Below, piece after piece: positions 1 through 8,565 of a stretch of 64,000 nucleotides of DNA. Source of the stretch: Haloferax denitrificans ATCC 35960. GTDB taxonomy: Archaea > Halobacteriota > Halobacteria > Halobacteriales > Haloferacaceae. The DNA is taken from contig NZ_AOLP01000009.1 of NCBI RefSeq assembly GCF_000337795.1, positions 372,001-436,000 of the forward strand, read 5' to 3'. Every line of letters starts with the position of its first letter. The first letter of the stretch is position 1. The notes under the pieces were generated by a model that saw only the letters and a program-made list of their open reading frames with translations, did not search any database and was not told the origin of the DNA. The position numbers were made by a program, and so were the translations under genes.

Positions 1-88
1 AGGACATTGATATCGGGTATGTGAACCCGCGGACATAAGGGGATTTCTAGTGGGGGACGAGAGCCACGCGCCGCGTTCCGGCGCTCGC

Positions 89-928
89 TCAGACGCCGAC
101 GACGGCGCGGAGCGCGAACAGGGCGTTTTCCTTGCGCTCGCGGACCCGTCGGTAGAAGTAGGAGAACCACTTGTCGCCGTAGGGCGCGTACTGCCACACC
201 TCGACGCCGTCGGCGGCGAGTTCGCGCTGGGCGTCCTCGCGCACGCCCATGAGCATCTGCACCTCGTAGTCGCGGTCGTACTCCGCGCCGAGGTCCCGGG
301 CGTAGGCTATCATCTCGGGGTCGTGGCTCCCGACGGCGATGCCGCCGTCGTACTCCCGGAACAGGTACGCCAGAAGCTCCTTGTACGCCTCGTTGACCGC
401 CGATTTCTGCTTGTGGGCGACCGCGGCGGGCTCGTCGTACGCACCCTTGACGAGGCGAATCTTCCCCGGCACGTCGGCGAGGCGTTCGAGGTCGTCTGGC
501 GTGCGCTTGAGGTTCGCCTGCACGCACAGCCCCATCCCGCCGTCGAACTCGCGGGCGAGCTCCTCGAAGGCGTCGAGGGTCACGTCGGTCGTCTCGTGGT
601 CCTCCATGTCGCACCACAGGAAGACCCCGTGTTCGTCGGCCGCCTCAGCGATGCGCCGGTAGTTCTCCTCGAACACGCGGTCGCCCGCGTCGAGGCCGAT
701 TTGCGAGGGCTTGACCGACACGCAGGCGTCGATGCCGGTCGAGGCGATGTCCTCGACGAGCCGGACGTACGCCGCCGCGTCCTCGTCCGCGGGGGCGCGC
801 TCGTCGTAGTGCTCCCCGAGGAGGTTGAGGATGACCGCCACGCCGTCGTCGTTCATCCGTCGGGCGTGGTCGAGCGCTCCCGCCGCGGACTCTCCGGCGA
901 CGAACCTGCTCGCGATGGGCGGAATCAT
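89..928 (-). CDS. putA: Proline dehydrogenase
   Basis: Predicted 279-aa FAD enzyme that oxidises L-proline to pyrroline-5-carboxylate, the first step of proline catabolism. The sequence reads as a monofunctional PRODH TIM barrel: a Val-Ser-Val-Lys-Pro-Ser strand near residue 75, Cys-Asp-Met-Glu-Asp near 107, Leu-Val-Lys-Gly-Ala-Tyr near 160, and the C-terminal substrate-binding arginine helix (Phe-Tyr-Arg-Arg-Val-Arg-Glu-Arg-Lys). The length fits single-domain bacterial and archaeal PRODH; there is no P5C dehydrogenase domain. It is divergent from carS. The gene symbol is by family only. The start ATG is the first in frame and gives a complete barrel. Confidence 0.92.
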   Translation of the reverse strand: MIPPIASRFVAGESAAGALDHARRMNDDGVAVILNLLGEHYDERAPADEDAAAYVRLVEDIASTGIDACVSVKPSQIGLDAGDRVFEENYRRIAEAADEHGVFLWCDMEDHETTDVTLDAFEELAREFDGGMGLCVQANLKRTPDDLERLADVPGKIRLVKGAYDEPAAVAHKQKSAVNEAYKELLAYLFREYDGGIAVGSHDPEMIAYARDLGAEYDRDYEVQMLMGVREDAQRELAADGVEVWQYAPYGDKWFSYFYRRVRERKENALFALRAVVGV

Positions 929-1054
929 AATGAACGATTGCGACCGTCAGCTATTGAGGGTTATCATCGATTCGGACGCGAAATCGAACGACTCCGGCGC
1001 TTCGAGCGGCGACGAACCGTCGGAACTTACATTCCTCGCCGCGGACGGGTCGGT

Positions 1055-1597
1055 ATGGTCGTCTCTCTCGTCGCCACCGCCTTCTGGGCGATGTTGCCCG
1101 CGTACGTGCCGAACAACGCCGCCGTCCTCGCGGGCGGCGGTCGCCCCATCGACGGGGGGCGCACGTGGGGCGGCCGGCGCGTCCTCGGGGACGGAAAGAC
1201 GTGGCGCGGCACCGCCGCCGGGACGCTGGCCGGGACGCTCCTCGCCGTCGTCCTCAACGCCGTCGGGCCCGCGGTCTCGGGCGCGCTCGGCGTCGCGCTC
1301 CCGACGTTCCCGCTCGCCGCCGGGTTCGGTCTCGCGCTCGGCGCGATGCTCGGCGACATCGGCGCGTCGTTCGTCAAGCGCCGGTCGGGCCGCGAGCGCG
1401 GGGCCGCCTTCCCCGGACTCGACCAACTCGACTTCGTCGTCGGCGCGCTCGCGCTCGCGTTCGTCGCCGCCCCCGGCTGGTTCGCGGCGACGTTCACCCT
1501 GCCCGTGCTCGCGGTCGTGCTCGTGATGACGCCCGTGCTTCACGTCGTCACCAACGTCGGCGCGTACCTGCTGGGGCTGAAAAACGAGCCCTGGTGA
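1055..1597 (+). CDS. carS: CDP-archaeol synthase (CarS)
   Basis: A 180-aa integral membrane cytidylyltransferase that makes CDP-archaeol (CDP-2,3-bis-O-geranylgeranyl-sn-glycerol) from CTP and the diether phosphate, feeding polar lipid headgroup synthesis. It has about five hydrophobic segments, an early Tyr-Val-Pro-Asn-Asn-Ala motif, a Pro-Ile-Asp-Gly-Gly-Arg loop, the Gly-Lys-Thr-Trp-Arg-Gly motif near residue 47, and [10 protein letters not shown] near 105, all typical of the CarS/CdsA fold. The frame stays open far upstream, but that part is antisense to the proline dehydrogenase gene. The ATG at 1055 gives the family's usual length. Confidence 0.95.
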   Translation: MVVSLVATAFWAMLPAYVPNNAAVLAGGGRPIDGGRTWGGRRVLGDGKTWRGTAAGTLAGTLLAVVLNAVGPAVSGALGVALPTFPLAAGFGLALGAMLGDIGASFVKRRSGRERGAAFPGLDQLDFVVGALALAFVAAPGWFAATFTLPVLAVVLVMTPVLHVVTNVGAYLLGLKNEPW

Positions 1598-1600
1598 CCC

Positions 1601-1610
1601 ACTTTTTTCT
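1601..1610 (+). terminator. T-tract terminator after carS
   Basis: Six consecutive T residues (1603-1608) lie just downstream of the carS stop. Archaeal termination needs little more than a T-run, so this is the likely 3' end of carS. Confidence 0.5.
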
Positions 1611-1744
1611 GCGTCGGGGTCGCCTCCGGTGACCCGCTCCTTGAGAAACCTGAAGGAAAAAAGGCCGCGAGACTCGGCCTTCGGCCTCGCTCGCGGTACA
1701 GTAACAGAACGATTGCTGAACCGGTTCAACCGGACCTCGCCACG

Positions 1745-2014
1745 TCAGTTCTCCACGAAATGTCGAATATCGCCGGCAACGTCTCCTTCCTGTTCCTCAG
1801 GAACTCCTGCAAACCAGCTAAGCACCCGGTCTTCCTGTTTCTGTGTCTTCTCAATAACTACATCATCAGATACTGAAACACGAAAGACCACGTTGTGCAT
1901 CGTGGTGCGTCCGTCGTCCGCGTCCGCGGATTGAAACTCGATACAGCGGACGAACTCAACCTTCTCTAAGACGACTGAGGTATCGAGAAGTGACTCGGTT
2001 TCCCGTCGAGCCAC
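1745..2014 (-). CDS. Small hypothetical protein with atypical codon use
   Basis: An 89-aa acidic reading frame opening with GTG at 2014, between carS and pyrE2 on the opposite strand. I do not recognise the family. It contains a stretch resembling a beta-sheet core (His-Asn-Val-Val-Phe-Arg-Val-Ser-Val). Codon use is unlike the neighbours, with many codons ending in A or T (GAT, GAA, GTT, CGA, GGA), and local GC is lower, which suggests acquired DNA. The frame continues open for 39 codons upstream (to the stop at 2129-2131) without ATG, GTG or TTG, so the true start is uncertain. Confidence 0.45.
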   Translation of the reverse strand: MARRETESLLDTSVVLEKVEFVRCIEFQSADADDGRTTMHNVVFRVSVSDDVVIEKTQKQEDRVLSWFAGVPEEQEGDVAGDIRHFVEN

Positions 2015-2179
2015 AGCCAGCCAGTCTTTGCCGTGTTCCGCAGGTGGTCCGGGTCGGAGAACGAATTCATCTCTTCTCTCACAGGTAGGATGATATATCT
2101 CTCGGGTACGGCCGACTATTTGTGCCGCTCACCCCGAACCAACCCGCTTAAGCGCCTCCCTGAACCCTCTCGAAACAAG

Positions 2180-2710
2180 ATGGCGAACACAGCACTCATC
2201 GAGGCGCTCCGAGCCGCCGACGCGGTCCAGTTCGGCGAGTTCGAGCTCTCTCACGGCGGCACGTCGAGCTACTACGTGGACAAGTACCTCTTCGAGACCG
2301 ACCCCCGGTGTCTGAAGCTCATCGCCGAGGCGTTCGCGGAGCGCGTCGCGGACGACGACAAACTGGCCGGCGTCGCGCTCGGCGCGGTCCCGCTCGTGGC
2401 CGCGACCGCGGTCGAGACGAACAAGCCGTACGTCATCGCCCGGAAGAAGGCGAAGGAGTACGGCACGGCCAAGCGAATCGAAGGCGCACTGGAGGAGGGC
2501 GAGGAGGTCGTCGTCCTCGAAGACATCGCGACGACGGGCCAGAGCGCCGTCGACGCCGTGGAGGCGCTCCGCGAGGCGGGCGCGGTCGTCGACCGCGTCA
2601 TCGTCGTCGTGGACCGACAGGAGGGCGCGGCGGAACTGCTGGCCGACCACGACATCGAACTGGAGTCGCTTCTCACCGCCGAGGACCTGTTGGCTGACGC
2701 CGACCGCTAA
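2180..2710 (+). CDS. pyrE2: Orotate phosphoribosyltransferase
   Basis: A 176-aa enzyme that transfers phosphoribosyl from PRPP to orotate, giving OMP in de novo pyrimidine synthesis. The PRPP-binding loop Leu-Glu-Asp-Ile-Ala-Thr-Thr-Gly sits at about residues 113-120, the N-terminal hood has [15 protein letters not shown], and a catalytic-loop Arg-Lys-Lys-Ala-Lys-Glu-Tyr-Gly-Thr lies near 88. An in-frame GTG upstream would add 49 residues that do not resemble the family, so ATG 2180 is chosen. The symbol pyrE2 follows the Haloferax locus I recall beside carS. Confidence 0.96.
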   Translation: MANTALIEALRAADAVQFGEFELSHGGTSSYYVDKYLFETDPRCLKLIAEAFAERVADDDKLAGVALGAVPLVAATAVETNKPYVIARKKAKEYGTAKRIEGALEEGEEVVVLEDIATTGQSAVDAVEALREAGAVVDRVIVVVDRQEGAAELLADHDIELESLLTAEDLLADADR

Positions 2711-2792
2711 TACGCCAATACACGCTTGTGACTAATTCACTCGGAATCGGTAATCGAAGTATTCATTTTTGTGCAAGTACGAAGGCGGAGGC

Positions 2793-3506
2793 ATGAACAG
2801 AGCAGAGAAGGCCGCACTCCAGTTACAGGCTGTCTCCGTGCTCCGGATGCTCAAAGAGACCCGGACGTACGACGAGCTGGCCGAACTCACGGGACTGCCG
2901 GCCGGCGACCTCAACCGCTACGTCAACGGGCACGTCCTGCCCGGGGTCGAACGCGCCCGCGAGGTCGTCGAGGGCGTCGGCCGCGACGCGCTCGCCGACG
3001 AACTCGAAGCCCGCGTCCGATTCGACGACGAGGGCTACGTCGACAACTCCGGCGTCGTCTTCGACCAGTCGTTCCTCGACCTCGTCGCGCCCGTCGCGGC
3101 GAACACGCTGAACCTCGAACGGCCCGACGTGATTCTGACCGCGGCGACAGACGGCATCACCCTCGGCGCGGCGATGGCGAGCTACTTCGGCGCGCGCCTC
3201 GCGTACGCGAAGAAGTCGAAAGAGACCGCAGTCGAGGACTTCATCGAATCCCGTCAGCGCCTCGCGTCCGGCATCGAACTCACCTACTACCTCCCCGCCA
3301 GCGCCATCGACGACGGCGAGCGCGTCCTCGTCGTGGACGACCTCATCCGCTCGGGCGAGACCCAGGAACTCCTCTTGGACATCGCCTTGCAGGCCGACGC
3401 CGACATCGCCGGCGTCTTCGCGCTCATCGCCGTCGGCGACGAGGGGACGAACCGCGCCCGCGAACTCACCGACGCGCCGGTCGGCGCGCTGAGCAGTTTC
3501 GACTGA
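2793..3506 (+). CDS. HTH plus PRTase transcriptional regulator (GfcR/PurR-like)
   Basis: A 237-aa protein with an N-terminal helix-turn-helix (about residues 20-70: Thr-Tyr-Asp-Glu-Leu-Ala-Glu-Leu-Thr-Gly) and a type I phosphoribosyltransferase domain with the PRPP loop Val-Leu-Val-Val-Asp-Asp-Leu-Ile-Arg-Ser-Gly-Glu-Thr at about 178-190. This is the architecture of PRTase-fold regulators such as bacterial PurR and haloarchaeal GfcR. It precedes a purine-type permease, so regulation of purine uptake or salvage is the likely role; a salvage enzyme is the alternative. A purine-rich GGCGGAGGC lies just ahead of ATG 2793; a TTG at 2769 is a weaker start. Confidence 0.85.
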   Translation: MNRAEKAALQLQAVSVLRMLKETRTYDELAELTGLPAGDLNRYVNGHVLPGVERAREVVEGVGRDALADELEARVRFDDEGYVDNSGVVFDQSFLDLVAPVAANTLNLERPDVILTAATDGITLGAAMASYFGARLAYAKKSKETAVEDFIESRQRLASGIELTYYLPASAIDDGERVLVVDDLIRSGETQELLLDIALQADADIAGVFALIAVGDEGTNRARELTDAPVGALSSFD

Positions 3507-3554
3507 CGCCTCGCGACCGCGCCGATACACTGTTCTGAACTACTTAGTTCGATT

Positions 3555-3629
3555 ACACGTGGTGTGAAAATGGGCACTTCTGTGCCGTTCGTTCACGCCG
3601 AACGAGTCGTTTAACCCACGTTTGTGGGT
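3555..3629. promoter_or_regulatory. Cluster of inverted repeats ahead of the permease gene
   Basis: Four short inverted repeats crowd 75 nt: ACAC-GTG-GTGT (3555-3565), GGCAC-TTCT-GTGCC (3573-3586), GTTCG-N7-CGAAC (3587-3603) and ACCCAC-GTTT-GTGGGT (3614-3629). Three share a CAC-N3/4-GTG core. They lie between the PRTase-type regulator and the purine permease, upstream of a TATA-like GCTTATG at about 3655. They are candidate operators, possibly for that regulator; an RNA structure is the alternative. Confidence 0.45.
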
Positions 3630-3692
3630 AAATTTCTTCGTCAGGATGGTAATGCTTATGTGTGGAATCATGGGTATGCTTAGTCGTGCATC

Positions 3693-5105
3693 ATGGGGCT
3701 CTCTGAAACCCTCGCAAACTACTTCGACGTGCATAAACACGGGTCCACGGTCAGGACCGAGATTCTCGCGGGCTTGACGACGTTCCTCACGATGTCGTAC
3801 ATCGTGGTCGTCAACCCCTCGCTTCTCACAGACCAACCGTACATCGAGGGCGTCGACGGCATCGCCATCGCCGGCTACACGCCGGGTGAGGTCCAGTCGA
3901 TGCTCGCCGTCGTCACCATCCTCGCGGCCGCCATCGCGACCACGGTGATGGCGTTCTACGCCAATCGGCCCTTCGCGCAAGCGCCGGGGCTCGGTCTGAA
4001 CGCCTTCTTCGCGTTCACCGTCGTCGGCGCGCTGGGCGTCCCGTGGCAGACGGCGCTCGCGGCCGTCTTCGTCGAGGGTATCATCTTCATCGCGCTCACC
4101 GCCGTCGGCGCGCGCGAAGCCATCATCAAAGTGTTCCCCGAACCGGTCAAGATGGCCGTCGGGACCGGTATCGGGCTGTTCTTAGCGATTATCGGGTTGC
4201 AGGCGATGGGCATCGTCGTCGACGACACCGCGACGCTCGTCACGATGGGGAACCTCGCGTCGAACCCCATCGCCATCGTCTCCATCGTCGGCCTGTTCTT
4301 CACGTTCGCCCTCTACGCGGCGAACGTCCCCGGCTCTATCATCATCGGCATCATCGGCACGTCGGTTCTCGGCTGGGGTCTCACCGCCTCGGGCCTCGTC
4401 TCGGCTGAGGCCGGCCTCGTCGCCGGTTCCTCGGCGGCGACCTACGACATCACGCCGCTGGCCGGCGCGTTCATCTCCGGCTTCGGCAACGTCGAGGCGT
4501 TCAGCTTCGCCCTCATCGTCATCACGTTCTTCTTCGTCGACTTCTTCGACACCGCCGGCACGCTCGTCGGCGTCGGTCAGGCCGGGGGCTTCCTCGACGA
4601 GGACGGCGACCTCCCCGACATCGACAAGCCGCTCATGGCCGACGCGGTCGGCACCACCGCGGGCGCGATGCTCGGCACCTCGACGGTCACGACGTACATC
4701 GAGTCCGCCACCGGCGTCGAGGAGGGCGGGCGCACGGGCCTCACCGCGCTCGTCGTCGCACTCCTCTTTCTCGCGTCGCTCGCAATCGTCCCGCTCGCGA
4801 CGGCCATCCCGCAGTACGCCTCCCACATCGCGCTCGTCGTCATCGGCGTCGTCATGCTCCGCAACGTCGTCGACATCGAGTGGGACGACCTGACCTTTAC
4901 CATCCCCGCCGGCATGACCATCCTCGTCATGCCGTTCACGTACTCCATCGCCTACGGCATCGCGGCGGGCATCGTCTCGTACCCGCTCGTGAAGGTCGCC
5001 GCCGGCGAGTACGACGAGGTCAGCGCCGGCCAGTGGGCGCTCGCCGTCGCGTTCGTTCTCTACTTCGTCGTCCGCACCTCGGGGATGTTGCAAGCGCAGG
5101 TCTAA
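3693..5105 (+). CDS. NCS2 (AzgA-like) purine permease
   Basis: A 470-aa membrane transporter with about 12-14 hydrophobic segments. The N-terminal signature Thr-Val-Arg-Thr-Glu-Ile-Leu-Ala-Gly-Leu-Thr-Thr-Phe-Leu-Thr-Met-Ser-Tyr-Ile is diagnostic of the AzgA/PbuG branch that imports adenine, guanine and hypoxanthine. The substrate-site segments Pro-Gly-Leu-Gly-Leu-Asn-Ala-Phe-Phe-Ala and Asp-Phe-Phe-Asp-Thr-Ala-Gly-Thr-Leu-Val-Gly, and Leu-Gly-Thr-Ser-Thr-Val-Thr-Thr-Tyr-Ile-Glu-Ser, are intact. The PRTase regulator upstream supports purine over uracil transport. Exact substrate is inferred from family only. Confidence 0.92.
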   Translation: MGLSETLANYFDVHKHGSTVRTEILAGLTTFLTMSYIVVVNPSLLTDQPYIEGVDGIAIAGYTPGEVQSMLAVVTILAAAIATTVMAFYANRPFAQAPGLGLNAFFAFTVVGALGVPWQTALAAVFVEGIIFIALTAVGAREAIIKVFPEPVKMAVGTGIGLFLAIIGLQAMGIVVDDTATLVTMGNLASNPIAIVSIVGLFFTFALYAANVPGSIIIGIIGTSVLGWGLTASGLVSAEAGLVAGSSAATYDITPLAGAFISGFGNVEAFSFALIVITFFFVDFFDTAGTLVGVGQAGGFLDEDGDLPDIDKPLMADAVGTTAGAMLGTSTVTTYIESATGVEEGGRTGLTALVVALLFLASLAIVPLATAIPQYASHIALVVIGVVMLRNVVDIEWDDLTFTIPAGMTILVMPFTYSIAYGIAAGIVSYPLVKVAAGEYDEVSAGQWALAVAFVLYFVVRTSGMLQAQV

Positions 5106-5197
5106 TCACGTTCGACGACCCTCTCGCCGTACTGATTTTCTCACGGCCCGACGGGATTCATAAAGTATTGGACAGACGCGGTTCTAAGTCACTCCGT

Positions 5198-6586
5198 ATG
5201 AACGTGCCTACCGACCGGCTCGCCCTCCGGGGAGCCGTGTTTCTCCTCATCATCGGCCTTCTCGCGCCCTCTGCGGTCTCCGCGTTGACGTACGACCCCT
5301 CCCAGCAGACGAGCCTCGAACCCGGGACCGTCACCAGCCCCGCCAACGGCTCGACGCTGGTGAGCGTCCAAGGCTACACCTTCCAGGGCAACACGAACCC
5401 GAAGAAGCCCGCTCGGGTCGTCTCGGTCGGCGAGCGCGGGAGCCTCCAGTGGACGTACGACGACTCGTCCAACGGGAACGCGTGGTTCTTCGACGTCGAC
5501 CCGCTTCCGAACGGGAACCTGCTGGTCTCGTCGCCCCGCGGGACCGACACCGTCGTCTTCGAACTCGACCCGGACACCCGCGAACGGGTCTGGGAACAGC
5601 GGTTCGACATGGAAGACACCCACGACGTCGACGCCTTCGGCGAGGACGAACTCCTCATCGCCAACATGCGCGAGTGGAACGACTCCGCCGGCGTCAGCGA
5701 GGACCGAATCGTCGTGTACAACCGGACCACCGACGAAATCACGTGGGAGTGGTACTTCAAGAACCACTTCCCCGCCGACACCGACGGCGGCTACAACGCC
5801 GACTGGAGCCACGTCAACGACGTGGACTACATCGGCGACGGTCGGCTCCTGTTGTCGCCGCGGAACTTCGACCAGGCCATCGTCGTCGACATGGAGTCGA
5901 AAGAAATCGTCGAGCGGCTCGGCACCGACGACGACCACGACGTGCTCAACGAACAGCACAACCCCGACTGGTTGGTCAGCGAGAACGGCACGCCGACCGT
6001 GCTCGTCGCCGACAGCGGGAACAACCGCGTCGTCGAGTACGCGAAAGAAGACGGCGAGTGGGTCCGAACGTGGTCCGTCGGGTCGAACACGCTCAGTTGG
6101 CCGCGCGACGCCGACCGACTCCCCAACGGGAACACGCTCGTCGTCGACACGCTCAACCACCGCGTGATTGAAATCACGCCGACCGGCGAGGTCGTCTGGG
6201 AGTACTACGCGACGTGGGGACCGTACGACGCCGAGCGCGTCGCCCACGGCGACGAGTCCTCCGGGCCGACGATTCGGGACCTCAACGCCAGCGGGTCGTA
6301 CCCAATCACGGGGAGCGCGAACCTCACCGCGGGCGGAAACGAGAGCGTCGGCTTCGTCGCGCGGGTCGAATCGACGTTCGCCGGGACGCCGCTCGAAGCG
6401 CCGATGAGCGGGCTTTCGACCCGACTGTCGCACGTCCTCCCGTGGCTCCGCCCGGTCTGGATGACGCCGTGGGACCTCTTTTCGGCGGCGTGCGCCGTCG
6501 GCGTCGGTCTCACCGCGACCGGCGGCGAACTCTATCTGATGCGCCGGCGGCTCCTCGACGCGCTCCGCGGGCTGTTCGAGTCGTAG
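5198..6586 (+). CDS. Arylsulfotransferase-like beta-propeller membrane protein
   Basis: A 462-aa protein with an N-terminal hydrophobic signal or anchor (residues 9-28), a propeller with repeated Leu-Pro-Asn-Gly-Asn-(Leu/Thr)-Leu-Val blades, and a C-terminal membrane helix followed by a basic tail (Arg-Arg-Arg). The repeated Trp-x-Tyr/Trp and Asp-Ser-Gly-Asn-Asn-Arg-Val motifs match the ASST (arylsulfotransferase) family, whose members in archaea are mostly uncharacterised. It is probably exported and membrane-held at both ends. Sulfotransfer activity is not shown by the sequence. ATG 5198 is used because the upstream frame is a shadow of the permease gene. Confidence 0.8.
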   Translation: MNVPTDRLALRGAVFLLIIGLLAPSAVSALTYDPSQQTSLEPGTVTSPANGSTLVSVQGYTFQGNTNPKKPARVVSVGERGSLQWTYDDSSNGNAWFFDVDPLPNGNLLVSSPRGTDTVVFELDPDTRERVWEQRFDMEDTHDVDAFGEDELLIANMREWNDSAGVSEDRIVVYNRTTDEITWEWYFKNHFPADTDGGYNADWSHVNDVDYIGDGRLLLSPRNFDQAIVVDMESKEIVERLGTDDDHDVLNEQHNPDWLVSENGTPTVLVADSGNNRVVEYAKEDGEWVRTWSVGSNTLSWPRDADRLPNGNTLVVDTLNHRVIEITPTGEVVWEYYATWGPYDAERVAHGDESSGPTIRDLNASGSYPITGSANLTAGGNESVGFVARVESTFAGTPLEAPMSGLSTRLSHVLPWLRPVWMTPWDLFSAACAVGVGLTATGGELYLMRRRLLDALRGLFES

Positions 6587-6687
6587 AGTCGTAACCGCCC
6601 GCGACCCGCGGCGCTCCCGTCGGGGTCGTGTGGCGCGATTGCATAAGACCATGGCACTCATTAGCCGCGGCTCCATACCTCGGCGTG

Positions 6688-6942
6688 ATGTCCGACCTCA
6701 TCCTCTACGAACTGCAAGGCTGTCCGTACTGCGCGAAGGTGAAAGACAAACTCGCCGAACTCGACCTCGAATACGAGTCGCAGATGGTCCCCAGCGCCCA
6801 CGCCGAGCGCACGGAGGTCGAAGCGGTAAGCGGCCAGACCGGCGTCCCCGTCCTCGTCGACGAGGAACACGGCATCGAGGGGATGGCCGAGAGCGACGAT
6901 ATCGTCGACTACCTCGAAGAGACCTACGGCTCGGCGGCGTAA
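6688..6942 (+). CDS. Glutaredoxin
   Basis: An 84-aa thioredoxin-fold protein with the glutaredoxin redox centre Cys-Pro-Tyr-Cys at residues 12-15, the cis-Pro segment Thr-Gly-Val-Pro-Val-Leu-Val-Asp near 53, and the C-terminal Glu-Ser-Asp-Asp-Ile-Val-Asp-Tyr-Leu helix. Predicted to reduce disulfides, in haloarchaea probably with gamma-glutamylcysteine-type thiols rather than glutathione. ATG 6688 gives a compact single domain; an in-frame GTG at 6628 would add 20 unrelated residues. Confidence 0.92.
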   Translation: MSDLILYELQGCPYCAKVKDKLAELDLEYESQMVPSAHAERTEVEAVSGQTGVPVLVDEEHGIEGMAESDDIVDYLEETYGSAA

Positions 6943-6991
6943 TCCCGTCCGCTCTGTCCGGCCCGTCCCGCGGTGAGCGTCACGCTCCCGC

Positions 6992-7375
6992 CTACCGTTC
7001 TCGTTTTCGACCGAGAGCCGCCTCGTAGCTCGCGCGGAGCGCCGCCGAGAGTTCGGCGACCCGACTCGGTTCGATATCGACGGTCGTCCACGACCCGACG
7101 ACGCGACCGTTCGCCTCGAACGGCAGGACGCGGTGGCGCTCCGCAACCGCGGCTCGCGACGCGGCCGGAAGCGAGGTAAACGAGAGCCCCTGTTCCGAGA
7201 CGACGGCGAAGAGCGTCCCGTTCGCCCGGAACGACGGACAGCCGAAAAGCACCGTCCGCTCGACCGCCGGCCACGCGGCGGCCTCGCGCCACACCGCGGC
7301 CGCCAGCGTCTCGACGGCGGCCCGCGACGCTTCGCTCGCCCCACCGTCCCCGTTCGGCCCCCGCGCGTTCGACAT
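6992..7375 (-). CDS. TfoX N-terminal-like / MmcQ-type small protein
   Basis: A 127-aa protein. The core Thr-Val-Leu-Phe-Gly-Cys-Pro-Ser-Phe-Arg-Ala-Asn-Gly-Thr-Leu-Phe-Ala-Val-Val with a following Leu-Pro and Arg-Val-Val-Gly-Ser-Trp-Thr-Thr-Val resembles the TfoX_N/YjbR superfamily, a small alpha/beta fold of unclear function. There is no helix-hairpin-helix, so it is not a full competence regulator. ATG 7375 is preferred to the start 13 codons upstream because the extension is hydrophobic and out of character. Function is unknown. Confidence 0.65.
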   Translation of the reverse strand: MSNARGPNGDGGASEASRAAVETLAAAVWREAAAWPAVERTVLFGCPSFRANGTLFAVVSEQGLSFTSLPAASRAAVAERHRVLPFEANGRVVGSWTTVDIEPSRVAELSAALRASYEAALGRKRER

Positions 7376-7448
7376 AGCAACTGCTACGCTGGCAACGACG
7401 ATAACGATAGTCACAACGCCGCACGAGAGCCGGTCGCGACCCCTGCGG

Positions 7449-8423
7449 TTAGCTCTCTGCGGGGTCGCGGGTTCGCTCGCGAATCAGGTCGCGAATCTCG
7501 TCTGGGTCGTCGATGGCGGCGAGTTCCTCACAGCTGACGATGCCGGTGCCGTCGACCGACTCGCGCTTCTGCTGTTCCTCGACGAAGTACACCGAGCGGG
7601 TCCGCGTGATTTCGCCGAGCGACGACATGATTTGGGCGCGCTTTTCGGCGCTTCGGGTAAAGGGCGAGTGTCCGGTGAGGACGTTCGTCTCCTTTCTGCG
7701 CCCGGCGTCCTCGCTGACGGCCTTGAACGGCGCGCGGGCGGTCGGGTGGACGGTGAAGCCGGCGCGCGTCAGCACTGACAGGACGTGTTCGTCGTCGGGG
7801 TCCACGTCGGGGTCGTCGGGCGTCGGCTCGGCGTCGCGCACGTCCTCCGCGCCCGTGAGCACGTCGACCGGGTTCGAGAAGGGGCGGTCGAACAGCTCTT
7901 CGAGGTGAATCGCCACCTCGATGCTCGCGTTCATGCCGTTTTCGTACTTCGAGACGGTGCGCCGCGAGACGCCGAGTTCGGTCGCGAGCTGTCCGAGGCT
8001 CCAGCCGCGTTCTTGCCGCTCTTCGGCGAGTATGTCGCCGTCGAGGCTCACGTACAGCCCGCCGGGGGCGGCGTAGATGAGCGGGGGAACCTCCTCGACG
8101 AACAGGTCCATGGCGGTGTCGGGGTTCAACACCGGCACGCCGTGGCGGAAGTAGACGACGCCGGGTTTGAGGTCCTCGTCTCGGGTCCGAAGCCCGACGA
8201 CCAACGGCGTGGCGTCGAGGTACGAGCCGAGGCGCCGCATCTCGGAGCCGGTGACGCCGTCGAACGCGTCGATGTTCCCCAGTATTTTGAGGAGCAACAG
8301 GTCCTCGCCCCTCCGAGCGGCGAGGTCGAAGCTCTTCGGCCGGATGGCGATGCGGTCGCTCACGACGAAGCCCGCGTCTTGGAGCATCGCGGCGACATTA
8401 CCAACCAGCGCTGACCGGGACAT
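7449..8423 (-). CDS. COG1395-type HTH transcriptional regulator
   Basis: A 324-aa archaeal regulator of the COG1395 type. Residues 1-115 resemble a restriction-endonuclease-like alpha/beta domain (Ser-Phe-Asp-Leu-Ala-Ala-Arg-Arg and Leu-Leu-Leu-Leu-Lys-Ile-Leu strands); residues 131-175 are an XRE-type helix-turn-helix ([19 protein letters not shown]). An acidic linker (Asp-Pro-Asp-Val-Asp-Pro-Asp-Asp) joins a C-terminal alpha/beta domain of unknown ligand. Divergent from tiaS. ATG 8423 is chosen over one three codons upstream. Confidence 0.85.
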   Translation of the reverse strand: MSRSALVGNVAAMLQDAGFVVSDRIAIRPKSFDLAARRGEDLLLLKILGNIDAFDGVTGSEMRRLGSYLDATPLVVGLRTRDEDLKPGVVYFRHGVPVLNPDTAMDLFVEEVPPLIYAAPGGLYVSLDGDILAEERQERGWSLGQLATELGVSRRTVSKYENGMNASIEVAIHLEELFDRPFSNPVDVLTGAEDVRDAEPTPDDPDVDPDDEHVLSVLTRAGFTVHPTARAPFKAVSEDAGRRKETNVLTGHSPFTRSAEKRAQIMSSLGEITRTRSVYFVEEQQKRESVDGTGIVSCEELAAIDDPDEIRDLIRERTRDPAES

Positions 8424-8507
8424 AGGGGGCAATAAGCGATTCGGCCCATAAAGCGTTTTCCCCGATACCGCCGCCCTCGCCGTGGTATCTCCGTTCTCGA
8501 TGCCGCA

Positions 8508-8516
8508 TTTATATAG
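8508..8516 (+). promoter_or_regulatory. TATA box of tiaS
   Basis: TTTATATAG lies 50-58 nt before the tiaS ATG. A transcript starting about 26 nt downstream would have a leader of roughly 25 nt. Confidence 0.6.
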
Positions 8517-8565
8517 TTGCGACCGACCCGAAAGGCGTTACTGCGCCCTCCGGCAATCTCCGCCG

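Noticed and set aside
50..1054. Long plus-strand frame ahead of carS that could extend CarS by 335 residues
   Set aside because: It is antisense to a clear proline dehydrogenase and its translation resembles no protein; CarS has its normal length from 1055.
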